A stretch of 17,203 nt of DNA, from the NCBI GenBank assembly GCA_018675395.1, contig JABGYE010000130.1, positions 1 through 17,203 of the forward strand. Direction: 5' to 3'. Below, one piece after another: positions 5,541 to 15,400 of the stretch (its first letter is position 1; each line of letters begins with the position of its first letter). The DNA comes from EC70 sp018675395 (GTDB taxonomy: Bacteria; Verrucomicrobiota; Verrucomicrobiia; Verrucomicrobiales; DEV007). The notes beneath the pieces were generated by a model. That model had not been told where the DNA came from. It did no database searches and saw only the letters and a program-made list of their open reading frames with translations. The translations under genes and the position numbers were made by a program.

Positions 5541-8297
5541 CTAAGCGGATGGCTTCTTTATCTTTGTAATGCTGACGGGGCAGACTTTTAATTCGGCCGT
5601 ATCAGTGACAGGATCGTATCCACTTCCGGTAAGAATATTGACGGGTACACTAGCAAAGCTAAAGCTTGTAAACACTGTGCCTCTAGGTGAACAGTCAGTT
5701 AATCGGGCCTTTATTTGGATGCTCCCCCTTCGGCTCTTCATTTCTACGATTTCTCCTTCATCTATGCCCCAGTCAGTAGCATCAGATGGGTTAATTTCGA
5801 GACTCTCTTCATTGAGTAAGTAATCTATCCCAGCGCTCCGACCAGTCTGAGTTCGAGTATGGTAGGCTTGGAGTCTGCGGCCAGTAGTGAGCCATACGGG
5901 AAAATCTTCATCAATGACTTCGGCAGGATCACGGTATCCTATTAATTTAAATAAGCCTTTACCGTTTTTAAATTCTTTTTCATGTAGTCGTGGCGTTCCA
6001 GGATGACCCTTTTCAGGTACTGGCCATTGAAATTCGCCGTCACCTATCGTGTCCCAGTCCAGTCCAGCGTAAATTGGACTGAGTGAACAGAGCTCATTGA
6101 AAACATCTTTAGCAGACTCAAAATGATTGAATTGGGTATTACCCATTCTTTTTGCAATCTCAGATACTATCCACCAATCAGGTTTTGCTTCTCCTGGGGG
6201 AGGGACCGCTGCTCGGAGGCGCTGGACTCTCCTTTCTGTATTAGTTTGAACTCCGTCAGTCTCAGCGAATGCCGTTGCGGGAAAAACAATGTCAGCGAGT
6301 TCAGCGGTCTCTGTCAAAAACAAATCAATGACGACAAGATGTTGAAGGCTTTTAAGAGCATTTTCACAATGGTTTTTATCTGGGTCAGTGACCACAGTGT
6401 TCTCACCGTCGATAAGCATGGCATGTATCCCTTCAGGTCCGCTGCTACCACACAAATTAAGAGCTGCTACTTTTGTTATCCCTTTCTCCGCGTCGATTTG
6501 AGTTCCGTAAGCCTTTGAAAATTTATCGGCACTGAGTTGGTCAGCGCAGGCTTGGAAGCCAGGAAAGTTACTAGGAACGGCTCCGCAATCACCTGCTCCT
6601 TGGATGTTATTTTGCCCACGCATCGGATTTATTCCTCCACCTTTGATGCCGAGGTTTCCTGTCATCAAGGATAAGTTGCAGAGTGATTGAACATTATCTA
6701 CTCCGCAGATGTGTTCAGTGATACCTAAAGTATAATAAATGGCTGATGGAGTGCCTTCTCCGAACCATAATCCAGCTTTTTCTATTTGTTCTGCAGGAAC
6801 TTCACAGATGCTAGATGCCCATTCAGGAGTGAAATCTTTTACATGATTAAGAAATTCCTCAGATCCTGCTGTTCTAGATTTGATGAATTCTGTGTCGATG
6901 AGTTCTTCCCGGGCGATGACGTGAGCCATTGCAAGGAGCAGAGCAACATCTGATCCGACTCTGATTCTGAGGTGAAGATCAGCTATCTTCGCTAATCGAG
7001 TTTCTCGAGGATCAACAACGATCATCTTGGCTCCACGAGAAACTGCTTTTTTGAGTCGAGTAGCGGCTACTGGGTGACATTCGGTCATGTTCGTTCCAAT
7101 GGCGAAGATGACATCAGGGTATTCCATATCAATGAGTGGGTTGCTCATTGCTCCTCTTCCAATGGTGGCCGCCAGACCGGCGACAGTGGGAGCGTGTCAA
7201 CTTCGACTACAGTTATCTATGTAATTAGTGCCGAAATTGGATCGAATAAATTTCTGCATTGTGTAGGCGGCCTCGTGAGGGGCTCGGCCAGATGCGATGC
7301 CATAAATTGAATGTCTACCATTTTCATTTAGTACTTTTTTGAATCCTTCTGCAGCTGCATCTAGAGCCTCATCCCAATCAGACTCTTTGAATGCCCCATC
7401 TTTTTGCCTTATCAAGGGTCTTTGTAGTCTGTCAGGATGATGTACAAAATCAAAAGCGTATTGTCCTTTAATGCATAGAGCGCCTTCATTGGCCGGGCCG
7501 TCCATGGCCGGCTGTATTCCTACAACGCGATCTCCTTTGCTGAGTATGTCTACGGTGCAACCTACACCACAGTATGGACAAACTGATCTTGTCTTTTTAA
7601 TTTCCTCAGGTAATTCTTTGGCCCGGAGTGCTTTCTTGTCTGAAAGAGCTCCGGTAGGACAGGTCTGAACGCACTGCCCACAAAAAGTGCATTGAGAGTC
7701 GCGAAGATCATTTCCAAATTCAGTCGAAATTTGTGTCCCAAAACCTCGATTAATAATATTGATGGCATGATCTCCTTCTTGTTCTGCGCAGACCCTCACG
7801 CAGCGGTAACATGAAATGCAGTTATCGTAATCACGTAATATGAAAGGATTCTTATCATCCTGATTGGTTTTCCCGCTTGTTTTCCCACAGAACCTGTCGG
7901 TCCTAGCTTCATATCTTTCGATAAGATTTCCAAGTTCTTGGCTTGAGTAACCGGATAATGGATCAATGTCTAGGTTGCGGTTCTCACTGGCAACCATTTC
8001 AATAAGTGTTTTCCTGTATTGCTCAATGGCATCAGTCCTAGTCTTAATGACCATTCCGTCGGTGACCTTTGTAGTACAAGACGCGACAGGATTTTTAATT
8101 CCTTCAACCTCGACTACGCATAGCCGACAAGACCCAAACGCTTCGAGCCTTGGATCGTAGCAGAGAGTAGGTACTTCTCGTCTGCAGCGATTAGTGACGT
8201 CATAGATCGTTTCGCCGTCCCTCAATTCTACAAGTTCTCCATCAACAGATACGGTTAGTATCCGTGCATTCGCAGGAACATCTTTAGCGGAGATCAT
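5541..8297 (-). CDS. fdhA: NAD-type formate dehydrogenase, catalytic selenoprotein subunit
   Basis: The product is 918 aa when TGA 7197-7199 is read as Sec (U367). ATG 8297 is preferred; a TTG at 8345 would add 16 unrelated residues. Order of domains: N-terminal 2Fe-2S ferredoxin (C46, C57, C60, C74); two 4Fe-4S clusters (C160/163/166/170 and C203/206/209/213); molybdopterin Fe4S4 domain (C240, C243, C247, C275); bis-MGD catalytic domain with C-S-R-S-U-H-A-P-T-V-A-G-L; and a C-terminal dinucleotide-binding domain (T-G-R-R-L, H-T-R-T-Q-T-G-R-S). Sec is the Mo/W ligand and the next His is the proton acceptor, as in E. coli FdhF. It oxidises formate to CO2, passing electrons to the NuoEF-like partner at 9483-11144. 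The His-Cys3 cluster motif of NuoG/FdsA is absent: there is no Cys or His between C74 and C137. No fdhD is present in the window. Confidence 0.93.
7168..7184 (-). promoter_or_regulatory. SECIS hairpin of fdhA
   Basis: On the minus strand GTCGCC and GGCGGC form a 6-bp stem (one G-U pair) around the loop GGTCT. Counting from the T of TGA, the GGTCT loop occupies offsets 21-25, the same loop sequence at the same offset as the E. coli fdhF SECIS from memory of that element. The G-U in the loop is what SelB contacts. This is strong support for Sec insertion. Confidence 0.9.
7197..7199 (-). other. In-frame TGA, selenocysteine codon (U367) of formate dehydrogenase
   Basis: The codon lies in C-S-R-S-TGA-H-A-P-T, the position where E. 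coli FdhF has Sec and where other formate dehydrogenases have Sec or Cys. The frame remains open and fully conserved on both sides, with 16 codons between the TGA and the next Met, at which automatic callers would restart. Confidence 0.95.
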
Positions 8298-8422
8298 TTG
8301 AGAGGGGCTAGTAATTAACCACGAAAAGCGGCAAAATGGTAACAAATTTTAAAAATTAATTAGCAACTGTTAAATTTATTTAAAATTAAGTAATATCTCA
8401 TTTAATTGCGTTAGACACAGTT

Positions 8423-8428
8423 ATTATA
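8423..8428 (-). promoter_or_regulatory. Possible -10 box (TATAAT) upstream of fdhA
   Basis: A perfect TATAAT on the minus strand lies about 125 bp upstream of the fdhA ATG and just past the terminator of the upstream tlpA-like gene. A convincing -35 box is missing; the best candidate at 18-bp spacing is TTCAGG, inside the terminator hairpin. In an AT-rich gap this may be chance, but it would give fdhA its own promoter after the terminator. Confidence 0.3.
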
Positions 8429-8432
8429 GAAT

Positions 8433-8467
8433 AAAAAAACGACCAACCTGAACAGTTGGCCGTTTTT
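8433..8467 (-). terminator. Rho-independent terminator of the tlpA-like gene
   Basis: On the minus strand an A-tract and CGGCCAAC pair with GTTGGTCG and a seven-T run, around a 7-nt loop. The stem is complete as RNA, with one G-U pair, and is followed by the U-tract. On the plus strand the same position is an A/C mismatch, so the hairpin favours the minus direction. It starts 34 bp after the stop of the tlpA-like gene and lies before fdhA. Confidence 0.85.
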
Positions 8468-8501
8468 AAAATGAGAATAAGAAAGTCGATTGCTCAGGAA
8501 T

Positions 8502-9371
8502 TTAAAGACCGAGTTCTTTTTTTACTGCTGAACTAAGGGCAGGGCCTCGCAAATTGGAGGACACAATCTTTCCGTCTTTGCCTACCAAGAAAGTGGCAGG
8601 AATAGATGTTATCCCATATTTCTTTGCTAGCGCGTTGCCCCAACCTTTACCGTCAAAAGCTTGTGGCCAAGGCATGTTTTTATCTTTAATAAATGTTTTT
8701 AACTTCTCTTCATCCTTGGCGTTATCTAGTGAAATGCCAATGATCTCAAAGCCTTTATCATGATAGGCTTCATAAGCTTTAAGAACATTTGGTAGTTCTG
8801 CGATGCAAGGCCCGCACCAAGTTGCCCAAAAATCAATCAGTACTACTTTTCCTTTCATGTCTTCAAGGTTAATTTCTTTGCCTGCCAAGCTGGTGAATTT
8901 AAGTTCCATCACTTCACCGACCCCTGGCCTATTTAGTTCTCCTCCTAACTGGTCAAGGAATTGTCCAAACCGGTCAGCTTGTTGATGTCCTTGAATGTCT
9001 TTTTTCGCTGATGACAATGCAGTCCGTGCTTTGTCCTTTGCTCCTGATGCCATGTGAAGTGCAAACAGTTCTTGAAAGACTCCAAAAAATTCTTGAGGAA
9101 CTAGGTCAGCCCCTTTGGCAAGGTTCTTGTATTTCCCGCCGAGCAGTTCGGCTTGGCGCTCTGTCATTTTAAGCCTAGCGTATGATTCTATAAGGAAATC
9201 AGTTGCTTCGTTAGTATCAGCGGCCTTTGGATTCTTTTGCAAGTAAGCTTCGATTGATTCGGCTGCTTGCTTTGTATGTTTTTCGATTAGTTCACTCGCA
9301 GATTCTGCAAGTATGCTCATTGGTAATGAGGTTATGAATGCTGCAGAAGCAACGATGGTTTTATTTATCAT
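8502..9371 (-). CDS. Exported TlpA-family thiol-disulfide oxidoreductase (WCGPC)
   Basis: The product is 289 aa from ATG 9371. Residues 1-22 are a signal peptide. Residues 24-150 are an Ala/Lys/Glu-rich helical region that looks like the TPR-like or DUF4369-type spacer seen before TlpA domains. Residues 155-289 are a full TlpA/ResA thioredoxin domain: K-G-K-V-V-L-I-D-F-W-A-T-W-C186-G-P-C189-I-A-E-L-P, then F-E-I-I-G-I-S-L-D and cis-Pro I-P258-A-T-F-L-V. It should reduce or isomerise disulfides in the periplasm, for example in cytochrome c or envelope protein maturation. It sits between the two formate dehydrogenase subunit genes in the same orientation, but is exported whereas they are cytosolic, so a direct joint function is not evident. 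It is the conventional counterpart of the UGPC protein at 2213-3013. Confidence 0.9.
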   Translation of the reverse strand: MINKTIVASAAFITSLPMSILAESASELIEKHTKQAAESIEAYLQKNPKAADTNEATDFLIESYARLKMTERQAELLGGKYKNLAKGADLVPQEFFGVFQELFALHMASGAKDKARTALSSAKKDIQGHQQADRFGQFLDQLGGELNRPGVGEVMELKFTSLAGKEINLEDMKGKVVLIDFWATWCGPCIAELPNVLKAYEAYHDKGFEIIGISLDNAKDEEKLKTFIKDKNMPWPQAFDGKGWGNALAKKYGITSIPATFLVGKDGKIVSSNLRGPALSSAVKKELGL

Positions 9372-9482
9372 GTCTTTGGTTTTAATGTTGAGGTTCTTTT
9401 TTTCACTGGGGCTATCCGATTTCTTATCTTTGGTTATTAATTAAAGCGTTAATGAAATCAAATTTGGTTTATATTGGCCGAA

Positions 9483-11144
9483 TTATTTATTTACGTGATC
9501 GTTAATTGCTTCTGGAAAGTATTTCTGAAGACTCTCAGTAACGTTAGGGGCGGCTATTCCAAGTCCGCACGCGCTCGTGGCTTTCATCACTTCACCAATT
9601 TCATCTACTTCTTTAACCCAATTAAGTGCGTCGAGTCCAGAATCTTCTTCGCTTAGCCTTTCCTTGAGTCTTTGGGTGCCTATTCGGCAAGGGAAGCATT
9701 TCCCACAGGACTCGTGTGAGAAAAATTCCATCGCACTATGAGCGACTTTGACCATGTCACGACTATCATCAAAAACGATAATACCACCTGCTCCGAGGAA
9801 AGACCCCTTGCTCCTGATAGATGGTTCATCAAGGGTCACTTCTAGATCCTCTTTAGATAAGAAGCCTCCGCTCAGTCCTGCCATTGTGACGGCCCTGATT
9901 TTCTTTTCTTCTGGTGCCCCTCCGGCCCATTCATGCAATAATGTTTTAAGTGATAAACCGAAAGGAACTTCATAGTTTCCTGGTCTTTTTATGTCACCTG
10001 AAAGGGAAATGATTTTTGTTCCAGCGTGGTCTCCGATTCCTAGAGACTTATACCAGTCAGGGCCTTTTCTTAGAATGGGAGGAACTGAAGCCAGAGTCTC
10101 AACATTATTTACTACTGTCGGAAGGTTTTCAAATCCATGAGTGACTGGGAACGGGGGCTTGTTGCGCGGGAAAGGATGTTTCCCTTCTAAACTATTTAGA
10201 AGGGACCCTTCTTCACCACATATGTAAGCTCCTGCACCTCTCCGAATCTGTAGGTCGAAATCAAAGCCTACGACTCCAAGGATTCCTTCTCCTAGCAATT
10301 TATTTTGGATGGCTTCATCTATTGCCTCTTGAAGTATCCTCTCAGTCTCAGGGTACTCATAACGTAAGTAGATGAATCCACGATTTGAACCGGTTGAATA
10401 AGCCGCAATTATCATGCCCTCTATGAGTGAGTGAGGGTCGTGATCCATAATGGCTCTGTCCTTAAAGCAGCCAGGTTCGCCTTCATCTGCATTGCAGATG
10501 ATTGTCTTGGGTGTTCCGTTTGCTTCAGCAACTGATTTCCATTTCAACCCTGTTGGGAATCCGGCTCCTCCACGACCTGCTAATTTGGATTCTGTAATGA
10601 GGTCACGAACATTTTCTGGAGAAGTTTCAATCGCTTGGCGCAGAGCCGCATAGCCATGATCTCTCTGATATCCATCCAATGTGGATCGATCCTCTTCTCT
10701 GATGTATCGGAAAATACATTCTTCTAACTTTCCTGGATTAGGTATTGGAATCGGGGACTTGCGGTATTTGAGTGTTTTTGAGTCCTTACCCACTAGCACC
10801 TGACTTCCTTTAATTACGGGAATCATTTCATCGCAGCGACCAGCGCAGGGCATTGGGGTGGCTCCTTCAGATTTTAATTCTTCAAGTAATTCTGTCCCAC
10901 CGTTCAAACAACATACATTACCTGTGCAGACTCGAGGAGCTTGCTTGCCTGGAAGTTCTCTAGAGAAATGGTGATAGAAACTTATCGTAGCAAAGAGTTC
11001 CGCTATAGGTATTTTGAGTTCGGTGCTTACGATTCTTATTGAATCTTCAGATATGTAATTGTCTCTATCATGAAATGCATGCAGGACAGGAAGCAGCGGA
11101 GCTGTTTCATTCTTCCATTTCGCGATGATTTCTTTATCAGTCAC
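9483..11144 (-). CDS. fdhB: NAD-dependent formate dehydrogenase diaphorase subunit, fused NuoE-NuoF type
   Basis: The product is 553 aa from GTG 11144. Residues 1-125 are a NuoE-like thioredoxin-fold 2Fe-2S domain (C73, C78 or C79, C100, C104 in C-T-G-N-V-C-C and C-A-G-R-C). Residues 155-553 are NuoF-like. They show NAD(H)-binding G-R-G-G-A-G-F-P-T-G-L-K-W (190-202), FMN-site N-A-D-E-G-E-P-G and G-A-Y-I-C-G-E-E. A C-terminal 4Fe-4S cluster is formed by C480, C483, C486 and C526 (S-C-G-K-C-F-P-C, then S-A-C-G-L-G). It accepts electrons from the catalytic subunit and reduces NAD+. Fused E-F subunits are known from other NAD-linked formate dehydrogenases, where E and F may also be separate. No membrane anchor is present. 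A complex I origin is unlikely, as no other nuo gene is nearby and the Sec-containing FdhA is. Confidence 0.9.
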   Translation of the reverse strand: MTDKEIIAKWKNETAPLLPVLHAFHDRDNYISEDSIRIVSTELKIPIAELFATISFYHHFSRELPGKQAPRVCTGNVCCLNGGTELLEELKSEGATPMPCAGRCDEMIPVIKGSQVLVGKDSKTLKYRKSPIPIPNPGKLEECIFRYIREEDRSTLDGYQRDHGYAALRQAIETSPENVRDLITESKLAGRGGAGFPTGLKWKSVAEANGTPKTIICNADEGEPGCFKDRAIMDHDPHSLIEGMIIAAYSTGSNRGFIYLRYEYPETERILQEAIDEAIQNKLLGEGILGVVGFDFDLQIRRGAGAYICGEEGSLLNSLEGKHPFPRNKPPFPVTHGFENLPTVVNNVETLASVPPILRKGPDWYKSLGIGDHAGTKIISLSGDIKRPGNYEVPFGLSLKTLLHEWAGGAPEEKKIRAVTMAGLSGGFLSKEDLEVTLDEPSIRSKGSFLGAGGIIVFDDSRDMVKVAHSAMEFFSHESCGKCFPCRIGTQRLKERLSEEDSGLDALNWVKEVDEIGEVMKATSACGLGIAAPNVTESLQKYFPEAINDHVNK

Positions 11145-11293
11145 AAGATTAATTTATTCTCGTTATTTGCTTTAAAGGCCAATAGCGTATGCGTTTAATG
11201 ATACATTACTAAGTTTCTATTGCCTTTTTTAGACAAGATGCGAGGGGCCTATTGATTTAATTTTCCTTTGTGAAGGGGCTATGACTTAGGTGT

Positions 11294-12328
11294 TTACTCG
11301 GATGGGGCCTTTTGAAATTTTGTAATCAAATTTCCTTTGCTGTCGAATTGGCGGATCGAGGCGGTCTTTTTTAATTTGGTAATCCATCTTTCGTATGCGG
11401 ACTTCCTTAATTCTAACAATGCTAGTTTGTTCACTTCGTTACGGACGATAGGGTCATTTAAAGATTTGCTTTGTCCTAACTTTTTATTTTCTGCCTTGAG
11501 GAGATAGAAGGCATAATTATCTTCAAGTACTTCGCTTACTTTGCCAGAGTCGAGTGCGAAAGCGGCAGTTTTTAAATCGTTCCGTAATTTAATGCTCTTC
11601 TCTCCTATGATGCCTCGGTCACCTCCTGAATCCGACACGCTATCCTTGGAGTGTTCTTTTGCTAATTCTGCAAAGTCTTCACCTTTCATTGTTTTAGAAC
11701 GGATTTCGGTAATGAGTTTTCTTTGGTCTTCTATTTTAATGATCGGATCTTTCGTTGCCTTTGGGATCATTATTGTTCGTATTCTCGCAAAAGTTTCTTC
11801 TCTAAATTTATCTTTATGCTTCTGATATGTTTCCGTTAATTTTTGAGGAGTGACCACTGAAATACCCTTTGCTTGACTGGATCGCATCATTTCGACAGCA
11901 ATGATCTTTTGTCGCATGTCCCTGAACTTTTTCATTGTCATTCCCGTCTTTCTGAGATCTTCAATGAATTTATCTCGATTCCCATTAAAGGGTTCTCTTT
12001 CGATTATTTTCTCAATGTCTTGGTCAATAATGTTATCCTTTATTTTTGCTCCTAACTTTACAAATTCAGAGAGTATGAGTTCTCTCTCTACGAGGCTCTC
12101 TAATGCGTTTTTACGGAGAGACGTTAACATCTTGTCACGTTCTTTTCCGGCAGGTTGAGAGCGAATTATTATTTCCCTAGTATTTGATGTCGCTTGTTGA
12201 ACTTCTGATTCTGTGATGACTTGACCGTTGACGACGGCGACCAGAGAATTGAAAGCACGAGGTTCGGCACTTTTGGTTGTCAGGCTCAAGATGAGCGTTG
12301 CGGTAATGAGTAATAATGAGCGTAACAT
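11294..12328 (-). CDS. SurA-like periplasmic chaperone / parvulin peptidyl-prolyl isomerase
   Basis: The product is 344 aa from ATG 12328 with a signal peptide (residues 1-21, L-L-I-T-A-T-L-I-L-S-L). Residues 25-150 match the SurA N-terminal chaperone region, opening with L-V-A-V-V-N-G-Q-V-I-T-E-S-E-V. Residues about 180-285 are one parvulin (PpiC-type) domain: F-A-R-I-R-T-I-M-I-P, F-A-E-L-A-K-E-H-S-K-D-S-V-S-D-S-G-G-D-R-G, then A-F-A-L-D-S-G-K-V-S-E-V and Y-A-F-Y-L-L. E. coli SurA has two parvulin domains, so this is the shorter one-domain form. It should help fold outer-membrane proteins. It follows mfd by 75 bp in the same direction, and the two may be cotranscribed. Confidence 0.87.
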   Translation of the reverse strand: MLRSLLLITATLILSLTTKSAEPRAFNSLVAVVNGQVITESEVQQATSNTREIIIRSQPAGKERDKMLTSLRKNALESLVERELILSEFVKLGAKIKDNIIDQDIEKIIEREPFNGNRDKFIEDLRKTGMTMKKFRDMRQKIIAVEMMRSSQAKGISVVTPQKLTETYQKHKDKFREETFARIRTIMIPKATKDPIIKIEDQRKLITEIRSKTMKGEDFAELAKEHSKDSVSDSGGDRGIIGEKSIKLRNDLKTAAFALDSGKVSEVLEDNYAFYLLKAENKKLGQSKSLNDPIVRNEVNKLALLELRKSAYERWITKLKKTASIRQFDSKGNLITKFQKAPSE

Positions 12329-12347
12329 TTATTAATTAGTAGTTAGG

Positions 12348-12380
12348 TAACAATAAGTAATAATTCTAGTAGTATTGTTA
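12348..12380. repeat. Inverted repeat between mfd and the surA-like gene
   Basis: TAACAATA (12348-12355) and TATTGTTA (12373-12380) are perfect 8-bp inverted arms with a 17-bp spacer, 20-52 bp upstream of the surA-like start. The region is very AT-rich, so chance is possible. As RNA it lacks a GC stem and is a poor terminator; an operator-like dyad is the alternative. Confidence 0.35.
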
Positions 12381-12403
12381 GACAGATATAAAACTGTTTC
12401 TAT

Positions 12404-15400
12404 TCAGAACTTCTTTACTAAATCTACTGCCTTTTTCAAGCGTTCTTCTAGATCAGTGCCTTTAATTCTAGGAAATCTTCCTTCTATTAATATATATTCA
12501 TTATTCCGCTTTAGCATTAGCTTTTCTCCGACCATTTCTACTGATTGTATTCCGCTACTAGCTGCTGCTATTTTCAGCTCAGAACACCGTATTAAATGAT
12601 TGACCGGGGCAGGCAACTTGCCAAAGCGATCTTGCCATTCTCTGATCAGAGAATTGAGTTCTTTTATGGTTTCGAGTTCGGCTATTTGCCTATAAGAAGC
12701 AATTCGTAATTTGGCTTCAGTGAGGTATGATGTCGGGAGGAATGCAGGTAAAGAATGTTGAGGGGATTTTAAGTATGCCGCTTCGTTGGTGTTAATGAAA
12801 TCAATGTGAAGGTAACAGTCGGAGAGGCCTTGTGATGAGTTGCCTTTTAATCTTAGGATCGATTGTTTTAGCAGTTTGCAGTAAAGCTCAAATCCTACTG
12901 ATGCGACGTGACCGGATTGTTGGGTCCCTAGAAGATTTCCTGATCCCCGAATTTCAAGGTCTCGCATTGCTATTTTAAATCCTGATCCCAGTTCAGTGTA
13001 TTGTCGTATTGCATTTATTCTTTTTCTTGCATCGCCCGTGGCCATGAGGTCCTGAGGCAACATTAGGATCGCATAAGCTTTCCGGCCAGACCTTCCGACT
13101 CGCCCTCTCAATTGATAGAGGTCAGCTAGGCCGAATCGATCAGCGCGGTCAATGATGATAGTGTTTGCGTTTGGAATATCTATACCGCTTTCTATTATGG
13201 TTGTGCATACGAGAACATCGATTTCATGATTAACGAAACGGTGCATGATCTCTTCGAGAGCCGTTTCATCCATTTGTCCGTGGCCCACTTCAACCCGTGC
13301 GGCTGGTGCCATTTCTTGGATTTTTTCTTTTATTCCTTCTATGGATTTTACCCGGTTATGGAGAAAGAATATCTGTCCCTTGCGTTTCAGTTCTCTATTA
13401 ATTGCTGTCTTTATAATTTTCTCATCATAAGGACATATAGCGGTCTCTACTGGTGCTCTTCCTGGTGGAGGAGTATCGATCGTGGACATGTCTTTCACTC
13501 CCATTAGTGATAGATATAGGGTCCTTGGGATTGGTGTTGCGGAAAGTGTTAAAACATCGACAAGCTTAAATAGTTCTTTGAATCTTTCTTTATGTTTAAC
13601 TCCGAACCTCTGCTCCTCATCTATGATTGCCAATCCTATATTTTTAAAGACAACATCCTTTGATACTAGGCGATGAGTTCCCACTATAACGTCTGCATTT
13701 CCACTGAGAATTTTTTTCAATGTGCGCTTCTGTTGTGACTGTGTTTTGAATCTAGATAACAGATCGATTTCAATCGGATATTCTGAAAATCGTTTTTTTA
13801 AGGTTTCATAATGTTGCTGAGCAAGGACCGTTGTTGGGCACAGGAGAGCGGCCTGTTTCCCGCTCATGACGGCTTTAAATATTGCTCTTATTGCAATTTC
13901 TGTTTTGCCAAAGCTAACGTCGCCGCAAATGAGTCTGTCCATGGGCATTTCAGATTCCATGTCCATTTTTGTCTGATCAATGGCTAGGATTTGATCGGGA
14001 GTTTCTCTATATGCAAAACTGTTTTCAAATTCAATTTGCCACTTAGTGTCAGGGGAATGTGTGTAGCTTTTAAAAGTGTTTCTTTCTGCGTGAGTTTTAA
14101 TGAGATGGGAAGCGTAATCTAGTATTGATTTTTCCACTTTGGCTTTGCGGCTAACCCATCGTCCGCCTCCGAGTCTATCGAGGGGAGGGGCCTTGGTTCC
14201 GGAGCCCATGTACCGAGATATCAAGTGAGCTTGTTCAAGTGGGACATAGAGTTTGGCTTCTTCAGCATATTCTATGACTAGAACTTCTTCGGAGGTTTCG
14301 CCTTCACCTTCCATTTCTATTAGGCCTCTATATATCCCAATCCCCTGATCTAAATGAACGATTCTGTCCCCCTCGTTTAATTCCCGGAAATCATCAATTA
14401 GTCTTCTCGTGGCTTTTTGTTTTTCGCGATTAAAGGATTTTCTGAGACGGGAAGATTCGTATCTTCCAAAAATTTCAGCAGACGAAAGGATCGCTATTTT
14501 GGCACTTGGAACAATGAAGCCATTGGGGATGTTCCCTAACTGGGTTAAGAGATTATCACCTGATCCCAAGTCGTTGAGATCTTCAGTGAGTTCGTTGTAC
14601 CGTTGTATTTCCCCTTCATTATTGAAAAACATAAATATTTTCCAATCATCAGAGCTCCATTCACTTAGTGTTTTTGAAAAGTTTTGAAATCTCGCTTGTT
14701 GCAGAATAAATTCACCGGCTTCGAATGATCCGAAAGGCACTTCGTGACAGGCGATCGAGTAGTCCTCTTCACCTTTACGCTCTTCGGCGTCTTCGGTTAT
14801 ATGGACATTGCATTCGTGCGAGGCTTCTCCTACTGAGATAATGATGTCTGAGGTGTTGATGTAGTCTTTTAAGAGGCTTTGAGTTTCCCTCGTGTCTCCT
14901 GAAAGTAACTGTATTGATTCGATGAGGTTAATGGAGGATTGAGAATCGACATCAAACTCTCGGAGCGAGTCAATTTCATCGCCAAAGAATTCGATTCTTA
15001 CAGGGTCTGGGGATTGCAAAGGAAAGACATCAATGATTCCTCCTCTCAATGCGTATTGGCCTCTCTCAGTTACTATTGAAGAACGTTCGTAGGAAATGTT
15101 TTCTATTAGTGTCACTAATTTTTCCAAGCCAATACTTTGTCCTTTAATTATTGAAATTTTTTGTGAATCTAATGTGGAAGGCGATGGTACCTTTTCCTCA
15201 AGGCTCTTAGCCATTGCGATTACAATCTTTGGCTTGAGCTTTGAATCGTTAATTAATTTAAGGAGCCCAAGGCGCTCAGCATTAATTTCCTGATCTGGTA
15301 AGCTTTCACTGGAGCTGATTTGTTCAATGTCGGGAAAAAATAAAGGCTCTCTTGACCATAAGCGTATTCCTTGAGCGAGCCGTTCCTGAGAGAGAAGATC

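Noticed and set aside
5541..7148. Separate 535-aa oxidoreductase downstream of a truncated FdhA
   Set aside because: The 16 codons between the TGA and Met 7148 encode the conserved H-A-P-T-V-A-G-L segment; this is one Sec-containing gene.
11145..11293. Sigma-54 promoter or terminator between the surA-like gene and fdhB
   Set aside because: No TGGCAC-N5-TTGC match on the minus strand and no GC stem followed by a T-run was found.
13226..13507. 93-codon and other plus-strand frames inside mfd
   Set aside because: They are antisense to well-conserved helicase motifs, with Phe/Ser/Cys-rich composition typical of reverse-complement shadows.
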